Source: a bacterium (lineage in GTDB: Bacteria > UBA8248). From it: 15,644 nucleotides of DNA. A model generated the notes under the pieces. That model saw only the letters and a program-made list of their open reading frames with translations, ran no database searches and was not told where the DNA came from. The stretch covers positions 1 through 15,644 of the forward strand of contig JAQBZT010000029.1 in assembly GCA_027622355.1 (NCBI GenBank). The letters are read 5' to 3'. Of this stretch, positions 7,327 through 14,363 are shown in pieces; position 1 is the first letter of the stretch; each line of letters opens with the position of its first letter. A program made the translations under genes and the position numbers.

Positions 7327-7761
7327 ATGGGCAGCCGCATTACGCCCGAGGTGGCGGCGCTTGAGGGAAAAACCCACGGGCCGTTCCGGGTCCGCGTGGA
7401 GGCGGGCGCCATCCGGAAATTCGCCGACGCCATCGGCGATCCGAATCCCGCCTACCGGGGCGAGAACCCGGTAGCGCCGCCGACGTTTCCCACCACCTTT
7501 CGCTCCGAGGACCCGTATCCGGATGTGCCCGAAGGTTTTGGCGACGTGGGGCTTCATGCCTCTCAGTGCTATGAGTTCGAGCGCCCCCTCCGGGCGGGCG
7601 ATGAGCTGGACGTGTCCTTCACCGTGAAGCGTGTCTACGAGAAAGGCGGCAGCTCGGGCGATCTCGTTTTCCTCGAGCGTGAGTATGACATTCGCGACGC
7701 CCGCAGCGGGGAAAAGATCGGCGGGGGACAGTGGGTCAGTCTCCGCCGCTTCAACAAGTAG
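7327..7761 (+). CDS. MaoC-like hotdog protein, probable non-catalytic hydratase subunit
   Basis: A 144-residue single-hotdog protein of the MaoC N-terminal/FAS1-like dehydratase type. The segment FADAIGDPNPAY (32-43) aligns with the hydratase motif, but the catalytic His position is Tyr43. PVAPPTFPTTF follows, as is typical of this subgroup. Two-subunit hydratases such as mycobacterial HadA-HadB pair a His-less subunit with a catalytic one, and the next gene supplies the latter. I infer that the two form a heterodimer acting on an enoyl-CoA or enoyl-ACP-like substrate. The start at ATG 7327 is preceded by GAAGGGGAAG; a GTG at 7276 has no ribosome site. It opens the six-gene unit that runs to 12074. 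A 128-bp gap separates it from the sirtuin; I see no convincing promoter there. Confidence 0.82.
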   Translation: MGSRITPEVAALEGKTHGPFRVRVEAGAIRKFADAIGDPNPAYRGENPVAPPTFPTTFRSEDPYPDVPEGFGDVGLHASQCYEFERPLRAGDELDVSFTVKRVYEKGGSSGDLVFLEREYDIRDARSGEKIGGGQWVSLRRFNK

Positions 7762-7770
7762 GAGGAAAGT

Positions 7771-8175
7771 TTGAGTTACGCAGCCGGAGATGCGCTCCCT
7801 GATCTCGTGAAGGATCCGATCGGCAGGGTACAGCTGGTCAAGTACGCCGGCGCGAGCGGAGATTTCAATCCGCTGCACTTTGACGACTCGGTGGCGCAGG
7901 AGAGGGGACTCGATCAGGTCATCGCCCACGGGATGCTCTCGATGGCGTTTCTGGGCCAGGCCGCCGAGTCGGCCTTCGGCGCGGGCAGCATCCGGAAGTT
8001 GGAGGTGAACTTCCGCGGCATGGTACGTCTCGGCGATGTGATCACTTGCCGGGGCGAGGTGACCGAGGTGCGCGAGCAGGGGGGAAGGCGGCTCGCCGTC
8101 TGCGCCCTCGAGGCCGTGAACCAGGAAGGGGCGCCGGTCACCAAGGGGACGGCGGAAGCCTGGCTAACTGATTGA
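7771..8175 (+). CDS. MaoC-like (R)-specific enoyl hydratase, catalytic subunit
   Basis: A 134-residue hotdog protein of the MaoC dehydratase family. The full hydratase signature is present: YAGASGDFNPLH (25-36) with catalytic Asp31 and His36, then AHGML. Such enzymes add water to trans-2-enoyl thioesters to give (R)-3-hydroxyacyl products, or run the reverse reaction. The start is TTG at 7771, with GGAGG ending 6 nt upstream, just past the stop of the preceding gene (9-bp gap). Close spacing and complementary active-site content mark it as the partner of the preceding gene. The real substrate is unknown; the neighbours (amidases, oxidoreductases) suggest a small non-fatty-acid thioester rather than a long acyl chain. 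Confidence 0.88.
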   Translation: MSYAAGDALPDLVKDPIGRVQLVKYAGASGDFNPLHFDDSVAQERGLDQVIAHGMLSMAFLGQAAESAFGAGSIRKLEVNFRGMVRLGDVITCRGEVTEVREQGGRRLAVCALEAVNQEGAPVTKGTAEAWLTD

Positions 8176-8222
8176 TAGATAATACTTTTTAATTTTTTCC
8201 TTATCGGATAAAGGGGAGAACA

Positions 8223-9158
8223 TTGGCGACACATGAGTTGAACACAACGAGGGATACGGTGCACTGGGGCTACTACGATGCTTCGCAGGAGCCAGTCCTG
8301 CGGGTAGCCTCGGGGGACACCCTGGTTCTTCATTCTGAATCCGGGAGGGCGGACATCCTCGATGAGCTCGGCGATCGCGTCTCGCCCGAGCTGCGGGATA
8401 TTCTGGCGAATGCGGAGAAGGGCCCCGGTGCGCACATCATGACGGGTCCGGTCTATGTGGAGGGCGCCGAGCCGGGCGATGTGCTCGAGGTGCGGATCAA
8501 GGAGATCGAGCCGCGCTACGACTGGGGCTACAACGGTTTCCTGCCGCTGGCGGGCGGGCTGCCCGAGGATTTTCCCTACTCGCGCGTGGTGGTGGTGAAC
8601 GTCGATCTCGACAAGCGCGTCGGCGACTGGGGCGCCGGGGTGCAGGTTCCGCTCGCGCCCTTTTTCGGCAACTTCGGCGTGGCGCCCCCGCCGGGGATGG
8701 GCCGCATCGCCACCATCCCGCCCGGTGAGTGGGGAGCGAACATGGACATCAAGGAACTGACGGCGGGCACGACGGTCTACTTCCCCGTCTTCAACAAGGG
8801 GGCGCTCTTCTCGGCGGGCGACGGCCACGGCTGCCAGGGAGACGGTGAGGCGAACATCAACGGCATCGAGATGGGGCTGAAGGGCACCTTCGAGCTCATC
8901 GTGCGAAAGGACATGAAGCTGAAATCCCCGCGGGCCGAGTCGCCGACCCATCACATTCTGATGGGGTTCGACCCTATCCTGGACAACGCGGCCAAGATAG
9001 CTCTCCGGCAAACTATTGATTTTCTTGGAGAAATCAAGGGAATGAGCCGGGATGACGCTTATATTCTCTGCAGCCTTGCGGTGGATCTGCGCATCTCCCA
9101 GATCGTGAACCAGGTGAAGGGGGTTCACGCCATGCTGCCGAAAGCGATTCTCGGCTAG
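8223..9158 (+). CDS. Acetamidase/formamidase family protein, copy 1
   Basis: A 311-residue FmdA/AmdA-family amidohydrolase. Characterised members hydrolyse formamide or acetamide to the acid and ammonia in a metal-dependent way. Signatures: DTVHWGYYD (11-19), SGDT (30-33), GDVLEVRI (85-92), WGANMDIKEL (170-179) and SAGDGHGCQGDGE (197-209). The last two form the core of the family active site. The start is TTG at 8223 behind AAAGGGGAGAA, after a 47-bp AT-rich spacer. No signal peptide is seen, so it is cytoplasmic. It is followed 30 bp later by a gap-free paralog. The actual amide substrate cannot be read from the sequence. The operon context suggests a step in breaking down an amide-containing compound. 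Confidence 0.88.
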   Translation: MATHELNTTRDTVHWGYYDASQEPVLRVASGDTLVLHSESGRADILDELGDRVSPELRDILANAEKGPGAHIMTGPVYVEGAEPGDVLEVRIKEIEPRYDWGYNGFLPLAGGLPEDFPYSRVVVVNVDLDKRVGDWGAGVQVPLAPFFGNFGVAPPPGMGRIATIPPGEWGANMDIKELTAGTTVYFPVFNKGALFSAGDGHGCQGDGEANINGIEMGLKGTFELIVRKDMKLKSPRAESPTHHILMGFDPILDNAAKIALRQTIDFLGEIKGMSRDDAYILCSLAVDLRISQIVNQVKGVHAMLPKAILG

Positions 9159-9188
9159 AAATATTTCCTGTGTGGAAGGAGTCCACCC

Positions 9189-10124
9189 ATGGCGCACCAT
9201 GAATTGATTGCCTCGAAGGATACGGTTCACTGGGGCTATTACGACGCAAAAATCCCGCCGATCCTGGAAATCGAGTCGGGCGACACGGTGCGGTTCCACA
9301 TCGAGTCGGGGTGGGCGGAGGCCCGGGAAACTTACGGCCACCGCGTCTCGCAGGCGCTGAGCGACATCTTCGAGAACTGCCGCCGGGGCGGCGGCGGGCA
9401 CATCCTTGTCGGGCCGATTGCCGTCAAGGGCGCCATGCCGGGCGATGTGCTCGAGGTGCGGATCAAGGAGGTCGAGCCGCGCTACGACTGGGGCTACAAC
9501 TCCTTCAATCCGCTGAAGGGCGGGGTGCCGGAGGATTTCCCCTACAGCCGGACCGTCATCGTGAACGTGGACAAGAAAGCCGGGGTGGGCGACTGGGGCG
9601 CGGGGGTGAAGGTGCCGCTCCGGCCGTTCTTCGGGCACCTGGGCGTCGCGCCGCCGCCCGCGATGGGCGAGCTGCCGAGCATTCCGCCCGGCATCTGGGG
9701 CGGCAACCTGGACAACAAAGAACTGATTGCCGGATCGACGGTCTATTTGCCCGTCCACAACGCCGGCGCGCAGTTCTCCGCCGGGGATGGGCACGGCTGC
9801 CAGGGGGACGGAGAAGCCTGCGTCTCCGCCCTCGAGACGGCGCTGATCGGCACCTTCGAGATCGTCTTGCGGAAAGACATGCGAATCGAGGTGCCGCGTG
9901 CCGAGACGGACACCCACTACATCACGATGGGCTTCGACCCCGTCCTCGACAGCGCCGTGAAGATGGCGCTCCGCGAGGCGATCAAGTTCATCCATGAAGA
10001 GAAGGGGCTGAGCCGGGAAGACGCCTACTCGCTTTGCAGCCTGGCGGTCGATCTGCGCGTGACCCAGATCGTGAACGGCATCAAGGGCGCCCACGCCATG
10101 ATCCCGAAAGTGGTTTTTGTCTGA
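9189..10124 (+). CDS. Acetamidase/formamidase family protein, copy 2
   Basis: Also 311 residues, it aligns with copy 1 from end to end without a gap and is identical at about 64% of positions by hand count (199/311). The active-site region is kept: WGGNLDNKEL (170-179) and SAGDGHGCQGDGE (197-209). Differences cluster at residues 21-70 and 211-220, a pattern suggesting altered substrate pocket or subunit contacts with the same chemistry. ATG 9189 has AAGGAG 7 nt upstream. The two could be subunits of one hetero-oligomer or two isoenzymes of different specificity; the sequence does not decide. It is followed by a 43-bp gap with a weak AT-rich palindrome, then the dehydrogenase gene. Confidence 0.9.
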   Translation: MAHHELIASKDTVHWGYYDAKIPPILEIESGDTVRFHIESGWAEARETYGHRVSQALSDIFENCRRGGGGHILVGPIAVKGAMPGDVLEVRIKEVEPRYDWGYNSFNPLKGGVPEDFPYSRTVIVNVDKKAGVGDWGAGVKVPLRPFFGHLGVAPPPAMGELPSIPPGIWGGNLDNKELIAGSTVYLPVHNAGAQFSAGDGHGCQGDGEACVSALETALIGTFEIVLRKDMRIEVPRAETDTHYITMGFDPVLDSAVKMALREAIKFIHEEKGLSREDAYSLCSLAVDLRVTQIVNGIKGAHAMIPKVVFV

Positions 10125-10167
10125 GAATTTTCTCAAAAATTTTTTCTGCCGGAGAGAAGGGGAGAAG

Positions 10168-11292
10168 GTGAGCGCAGCGAGAGGGAAAAGAGAACCCATC
10201 GGCCTGGCCATCATCGGCTGCGGGACCATCGGAAGAATTCGCGGAGAGTTCGCCCGCGACTATCCCGGGTTCGAGTGGCTGGGGCTCTGCGACATCAAGG
10301 AAGATCTAGGGAAAAAGCTTGCGGCGGACTGCGAGGCGGATTTTTTCACCACCGACTACAAGGAGCTGATCAACCGCTCCGAGGTCAACGCGGTGATCGT
10401 GGCGACCGAGGAGAGCGCACACGTCGGCCCCATCATGGCGGCGGTGGAGAAGGGCTATCCGCTCTTCATCGAAAAGCCGCTGGCGACGAACGCGGTCGAA
10501 TCCGCCCAGGTTCTCAAGGCCATCGAGGACGCGGGGGTGGACGCCGTGGTGGGCTACACCCAGAGGTTCCGCCGCCGGTTTCTCGTGGTGAAGGAAAAGG
10601 TGCGCAACGGGGAGCTCGGCGAGGTGACCACCGTGACCACCCGGGCGTTCATGAACCGGCTGGTGCCCATCGCCACGGTCGCCAAGACCGAATATCGCCA
10701 CCGCCTGACCCCGATGGTGGTCTCCGGCACCCACAGCCTGGACGCCTCCATGTGGTTTCTCGAAGGGAAAACCCCGGTCGAGGTCTACGCCCGCTCCGTG
10801 GACAAGGCCCTCGGCGCCTCCTACGGCACGAAGGACGCCAATCTGGGCATCTTCACCTTCGATGACGACACCATCTGGAGCATGTCCATCAGCTGGGCGC
10901 TGCCGGTGGTCTGGCCGGGCTCGGTCTACGGCCTCGAGATCGGCATCGTCGGCACCGAAGGGGTGATCACGATCGACGATACCCACCGCGATCTGGTGCT
11001 TGCGACCGAAAAGCCCCAGCCGGCGGGCTACACCCCCGACGTGAAGCGGAACGTGGACTTTCTGACCAGCTACCCGCCCGGCGACATCGCCTTCGGGCAG
11101 CTCTGGGGTCCGATGCGGGAGGAGACGAACGCCTGGTTCAACCGCATCTACACCGGCCTCGAAACGCCACACGCGACGGCGGCCGACGGCCACCGCAACC
11201 TCCTGATGACGATGGCGATGGACCTCTCCGCCAAGCGGAAAAAGCCCGTTGCTCTGCCGGTCGATCCGGAAGAGCTGGAGGCAGAACTCTAG
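10168..11292 (+). CDS. Gfo/Idh/MocA-family NAD(P)-dependent oxidoreductase
   Basis: A 374-residue two-domain dehydrogenase. The N-terminal Rossmann fold carries GCGTIG (17-22), an acidic residue after beta-2 (Asp42, LCDIKE) and the family hallmark EKPLATN (102-108), whose Lys is catalytic. The C-terminal alpha/beta domain carries GTHSLDASMW with His189 and Asp192 in the usual active-site position. Typical substrates are inositols, sugars and other polyols or cyclic alcohols, oxidised at a hydroxyl carbon. The specific substrate is unknown here. Start: GTG 10168 follows GAGAAGGGGAG; the alternative TTG at 10117 would overlap the amidase gene and has no ribosome site. It is the fifth gene of the unit, 38 bp before the SDR gene. 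Confidence 0.88.
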   Translation: MSAARGKREPIGLAIIGCGTIGRIRGEFARDYPGFEWLGLCDIKEDLGKKLAADCEADFFTTDYKELINRSEVNAVIVATEESAHVGPIMAAVEKGYPLFIEKPLATNAVESAQVLKAIEDAGVDAVVGYTQRFRRRFLVVKEKVRNGELGEVTTVTTRAFMNRLVPIATVAKTEYRHRLTPMVVSGTHSLDASMWFLEGKTPVEVYARSVDKALGASYGTKDANLGIFTFDDDTIWSMSISWALPVVWPGSVYGLEIGIVGTEGVITIDDTHRDLVLATEKPQPAGYTPDVKRNVDFLTSYPPGDIAFGQLWGPMREETNAWFNRIYTGLETPHATAADGHRNLLMTMAMDLSAKRKKPVALPVDPEELEAEL

Positions 11293-11330
11293 CGCCGGAT
11301 GATTCCACTGCGCAAAGGAGAAACACCCTC

Positions 11331-12074
11331 ATGCGATTGAAAGGAAAGTCAGCCGTTGTGACGGGCTCGGCCCAGGGAATCGGAAGGGCCGTGGTGGAGG
11401 CGTTCGCCCGCGAGGGCGGGCGCGTGATTGCGGTGGACCTCAACGAGGAAGGAGGCGAGGAGACCGCGAAGCGCGTCCGCGATGCGGGCGGCGAGGCGTT
11501 TTTCTTCCGGGCCGATGTGAGCCGGCTCTCCGATGTGGAGGCCGCCCTCGACGCCTGCGAGCAGCATTTTGGGCCGGTGGACATCATGGTGAACAACGCG
11601 GGCATCGTGCGGGCCGCCATGGTCCACAAGATGACGGAGCAGCAGTTCGACGAGGTGATCGCGGTCCACCTGAAGGGCACCTGGGTGGGCATCCACGCGG
11701 CCTCGAAGCGGATGATCGAGCGCAAGTCGGGCCGGATCATCAACGTGACTTCCGGCGCGGGCCTGCGGGGCACCATCGGGCAGATCAACTACTCGGCCGC
11801 GAAGATGGGCATCGTGGGCGCGACCAAGAGCGCCGCCCGGGAGCTGGGCCGCTACGCCATTACGGTGAACTGCATCTCCCCGGCGGCGATCACCCCCATG
11901 ACCGAGACGATACGGACGGACGAGCGGTTCGAGTCGAAGTACATGGAGCGCATCTGTCTGGGGAGATGGGGAGAGCCCGAGGAGATGGCGGCAGGGTTTG
12001 TCTTTCTCGCCTCGGACGAGGCCAGCTACGTGACCGGCGTTGTGCTCCGGATTGACGGAGGCCTCGGGATATAG
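11331..12074 (+). CDS. Short-chain dehydrogenase/reductase (classical SDR)
   Basis: A 247-residue classical SDR. The cofactor motif TGSAQGIG is at 11-18, NNAG at 88-91, catalytic Ser141 at the start of SGAG, and the Tyr154-x3-Lys158 pair in NYSAAK. Asp36 at the end of beta-2 (AVDL) favours NAD(H) over NADP(H). The C-terminal SYVTGVVLRIDGG is the usual family ending. The helix-4 Asn commonly found in V-N-L-K-G is His here (AVHLKG), a variant I recall in other SDRs. It oxidises or reduces a hydroxyl/keto group; after MaoC hydration this could be a 3-hydroxyacyl intermediate. ATG 11331 has AAAGGAG about 10 nt upstream. It is the last gene of the unit and converges on cbiX. Confidence 0.92.
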   Translation: MRLKGKSAVVTGSAQGIGRAVVEAFAREGGRVIAVDLNEEGGEETAKRVRDAGGEAFFFRADVSRLSDVEAALDACEQHFGPVDIMVNNAGIVRAAMVHKMTEQQFDEVIAVHLKGTWVGIHAASKRMIERKSGRIINVTSGAGLRGTIGQINYSAAKMGIVGATKSAARELGRYAITVNCISPAAITPMTETIRTDERFESKYMERICLGRWGEPEEMAAGFVFLASDEASYVTGVVLRIDGGLGI

Positions 12075-12140
12075 AAATACCGGCTTGGACGAGTCGGCGA
12101 AGGGCATCCCAAGGCCCCCGGAATCCGGAATGATGTTCCT

Positions 12141-12551
12141 TTAGGCGTTCATGCCCGCGGCAATGGCCTCACCCAGGCGCTCCTCGACGATCTCCACAAG
12201 TTTTTCGTGAAATCCCAGGTGCGGGCCGAGGACGATCTCCCGACCGGGGTGGCGCTGGCGGCCTTCTTCGACGAAGCGCGGCATGTCCTTCAGTACATGG
12301 TTTCCCAGATGGAGAAAGTAGGGCAGCAGAACGATCTGCTGCGCTCCCGCCGCGGCGCAAATGTCGATGCCCTCGGGGATCGAAGGGGCGTTGATCTCGA
12401 GAAAGGCCGCTTCGATCATCCAGCCGGGATACGCGGCCCGAAGCCGCTCCACGACCTCGTACATCCCTTCGTTCGCTTCCTCGGCCCGGCTGCCGTGGCC
12501 GAGGATCAGGACGGCGGTTTCTTCGGCCGCCTTTCCGTTTAGACCATGCAC
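12141..12551 (-). CDS. cbiX: Short CbiX/SirB-type sirohydrochlorin chelatase
   Basis: A 136-residue single-domain chelatase of the CbiX family, which inserts Co or Fe into sirohydrochlorin. The metal-binding residues are His19 in GHGSR (18-22) and His85 in LGNHVLKDMP, the family G-x-H-V-x2-D-(I/M)-P motif. Well-known bacterial CbiX and SirB proteins are about 250-300 aa with a duplicated domain. This one matches the short CbiX form (about 120-145 aa) best described from archaea, which works as a homodimer. The ATG at 12551 lies 13 nt inside the end of the reductase gene, behind GGGGAGAAGG, so translation is probably coupled. As the last gene after hemD, cobA and a sirohaem reductase, iron insertion for sirohaem is the likely job. 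Confidence 0.85.
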   Translation of the reverse strand: MHGLNGKAAEETAVLILGHGSRAEEANEGMYEVVERLRAAYPGWMIEAAFLEINAPSIPEGIDICAAAGAQQIVLLPYFLHLGNHVLKDMPRFVEEGRQRHPGREIVLGPHLGFHEKLVEIVEERLGEAIAAGMNA

Positions 12552-14347
12552 TCGCCTTCTCCCCGTTCAAGCTTGTAGACCGTCTTGCGGTCCCAGTCGT
12601 AGAACATGTCCTCATCGTTGAACTGTCCGGGACGGTGCAGGTCCGCGAGCAGCGTCTCGAACGCTTCGGGGCCGACGCGGTCGTAAAACTCATTGAAGCG
12701 CTCTTCCACCGAATGCTTCTCCGCGTAGAAGGTGAGAATGCGCCTCAGCGCCTCGGGGGCCTTCTTTGCCGGGATGCGGAGCTGGGTCCGGTCGCCGATG
12801 CGCGTGTTGCCGCCGGTATTCTCGTAGCATCCCCCGAGGAAGAGCTCGTAGGCGGGTATCTGCTTGCCGTCCGCCTTGAGCGTCCCGCCGTGGAAGCCGA
12901 TGTTGGCGATGTGGTGCTGTCCGCAGGAGTTGGGGCAGCCGCTCATCTTGATGTGAATCTCCCGCACGAGCGGGTCCTCGATGTTCATCTCCTCGATGGT
13001 CTCGCCCAGGGCCCTCCCCAGCCCCATGGAGGAGGTGATGCCGAGCTTGCAGGAGTCCGTTCCCGGGCAGGAGACGATGTCGCTGATCTCGCGGGCGCCG
13101 GCCGCGGCCAGCCCCGCCTTGTCGAGCTCCCTCCAGAGGCGCGGAAGGTCCGCCTCGCGCACCCAGCGGAGGATGATGTTCTGCTCAAAGCTCGCGCGGG
13201 CGCGCCCTCTCGCGAACCGGCGGGTGAGATTGGCCAGGATGGGGAACTGCTCGGCGCTGATGTCGCCGAGGGGCAGCTTCACCTCGACGGCGTAGTAGCC
13301 TTCCTGCCGCTGGGCGGTCGCGTTCGCGGTGCGCCAGGCGGAGAAGGCCGCCGAGTCGCCGTTCAGCTCCAGCGCCGTGCCGTTCGTACCGTTCGTGCCG
13401 GCGTCCGGGTAGAAGGCGTTTGCCTCCTCGTCGTCCTCCCACAGGTAGGAGGCGAGGTCGATCGGCTCTTTCGCCCAATCCTGCTTGAGTTCCTCCTCCA
13501 CCCGCTCGCGGAGGCCGTCGATGCCGATCCAGCTCACCAGGTACTTGATCCGAGCCTTGAACCGGGTTTTTCGCAGCTCCTTCGAGTCGTTGAACACCCG
13601 GATGAGCGCCTCGCTCACCCGGAGGAAGTCCGAGACGGGAACGAACTCATAAAGGGTTTCCGCCACCCGGGCGAACGTCGCCAGCCCGCCGCCGACCAGC
13701 ATCTTGAAGCCCTTGACCTCTCTGCCCTCCACCTCGCGGATGACGGGAAGAAAGCCGATGTCGTGAATCCCGGCGACGACGCAATCGTCCTCGCAGCTCG
13801 AGAAAGCCACCTTGAACTTCCGCGGCATGTCCTGCGTGAAGGGCTTGCGGACGAAGTAGCGCGCAAAGGCGCCCGCATAGGGGGTGGCGTCAAAAAGCTG
13901 GTTCTGGCAGACGCCCGCGTAGGCGCAGCCGGTGACGTTGCGGACACAGTTTCCGCAGGCCTCCCGCGTGGTGAGGCCAGAATCCCCCAGGATGCGCAGT
14001 GCCTCGGTGGCGCGTTCGAGCGGGATGAAGTGGAACTGCACGTTCTCGCGCGTGGTGACGTGCCCTTTCCGCAGGGGCGAGAATTCCCGCGCGATGCGCC
14101 CGAGGGCGTCGAGCTGGTCCGCATTGAGTCCCCCGAAGGGAATTTTCACACGGACCATGTGGACGTCCTGCTGCCGCTGGCCGTAGACGCCGCGGCGCAG
14201 ACGGAAGGGGATGAATTCCTTGTCCACAATCTCTCCCCGCTTGTAGCGGGTGGCCTCGGTTTCGAAGTCATCAAATTCCTCGGGGAGGATGGGGATGACC
14301 GGTAGCGAAACGGTCGTGCCGGGCGTTTTGTGCGACTGCGGGTTCAT
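12539..14347 (-). CDS. Sirohaem-dependent nitrite/sulfite reductase
   Basis: A 602-residue ferredoxin-type nitrite/sulfite reductase with the duplicated half-domain fold. It would reduce nitrite or sulfite by six electrons in the cytoplasm. The C-terminal half carries the [4Fe-4S]-sirohaem cysteines: Cys427/Cys433 (CPGTDSC) and Cys471/Cys475 (SGCPNSCGQHH). The N-terminal half carries a second full set: Cys141/Cys147 (CAYAGVC) and Cys185/Cys189 (SSCEDDC), plus Cys131 and Cys134. The halves are joined by a low-complexity Asn-Gly-Thr linker (317-324). ATG 14347 follows AGGAGA; an upstream frame to 14380 would overlap cobA. It sits 16 bp after cobA. Sulfite versus nitrite cannot be settled from sequence; next to SUMT and a chelatase, assimilatory sulfite reduction is somewhat favoured. 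The electron donor is not encoded nearby. Confidence 0.88.
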   Translation of the reverse strand: MNPQSHKTPGTTVSLPVIPILPEEFDDFETEATRYKRGEIVDKEFIPFRLRRGVYGQRQQDVHMVRVKIPFGGLNADQLDALGRIAREFSPLRKGHVTTRENVQFHFIPLERATEALRILGDSGLTTREACGNCVRNVTGCAYAGVCQNQLFDATPYAGAFARYFVRKPFTQDMPRKFKVAFSSCEDDCVVAGIHDIGFLPVIREVEGREVKGFKMLVGGGLATFARVAETLYEFVPVSDFLRVSEALIRVFNDSKELRKTRFKARIKYLVSWIGIDGLRERVEEELKQDWAKEPIDLASYLWEDDEEANAFYPDAGTNGTNGTALELNGDSAAFSAWRTANATAQRQEGYYAVEVKLPLGDISAEQFPILANLTRRFARGRARASFEQNIILRWVREADLPRLWRELDKAGLAAAGAREISDIVSCPGTDSCKLGITSSMGLGRALGETIEEMNIEDPLVREIHIKMSGCPNSCGQHHIANIGFHGGTLKADGKQIPAYELFLGGCYENTGGNTRIGDRTQLRIPAKKAPEALRRILTFYAEKHSVEERFNEFYDRVGPEAFETLLADLHRPGQFNDEDMFYDWDRKTVYKLERGEGECMV

Positions 14348-14363
14348 GGTCTCTCTCCTGTGC

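Larger units (their letters stand above)
7327..12074 (+). other. Six-gene putative catabolic operon
   Basis: Six genes on one strand with gaps of 9, 47, 30, 43 and 38 bp, each with its own Shine-Dalgarno and no strong terminator between them. Order: MaoC-like without His, MaoC-like hydratase, two acetamidase/formamidase paralogs, Gfo/Idh/MocA dehydrogenase, SDR. Two of the six use TTG and one uses GTG as start. No regulator, transporter or CoA ligase lies within it. Co-transcription is inferred from spacing only. Confidence 0.65.

Noticed and set aside
8172..8222. AT-rich spacer before amidase copy 1 as an internal promoter
   Set aside because: TTGATA (8172-8177) has no -10 at 16-18 bp, and GATAAT (8178-8183) has no -35. 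It is probably only a spacer with a ribosome site, although a weak internal promoter cannot be excluded.
10124..10150. AT-rich palindrome gagaattttctc followed by a T run after amidase copy 2, as a terminator
   Set aside because: The stem is only four A/T-leaning pairs with a short loop, too weak for an intrinsic terminator, and the next gene starts 43 bp on with a good ribosome site.
7914..10229. A 771-codon open frame on the minus strand
   Set aside because: It lies antisense to the catalytic MaoC gene and both amidase genes. Its translation is Arg/His/Asp-rich without family motifs, and two similar halves simply mirror the amidase duplication. GC-rich codon use keeps such antisense frames open.
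12075..12140. Convergent gap between the SDR and cbiX as a bidirectional terminator
   Set aside because: Only short inverted matches (GGAA/TTCC, CCGGA/TCCGG) without a T run on either strand; not convincing.
12635..14305. A 556-codon open frame on the plus strand
   Set aside because: Antisense to the sirohaem reductase; no recognisable domain, while the minus strand has all family motifs.
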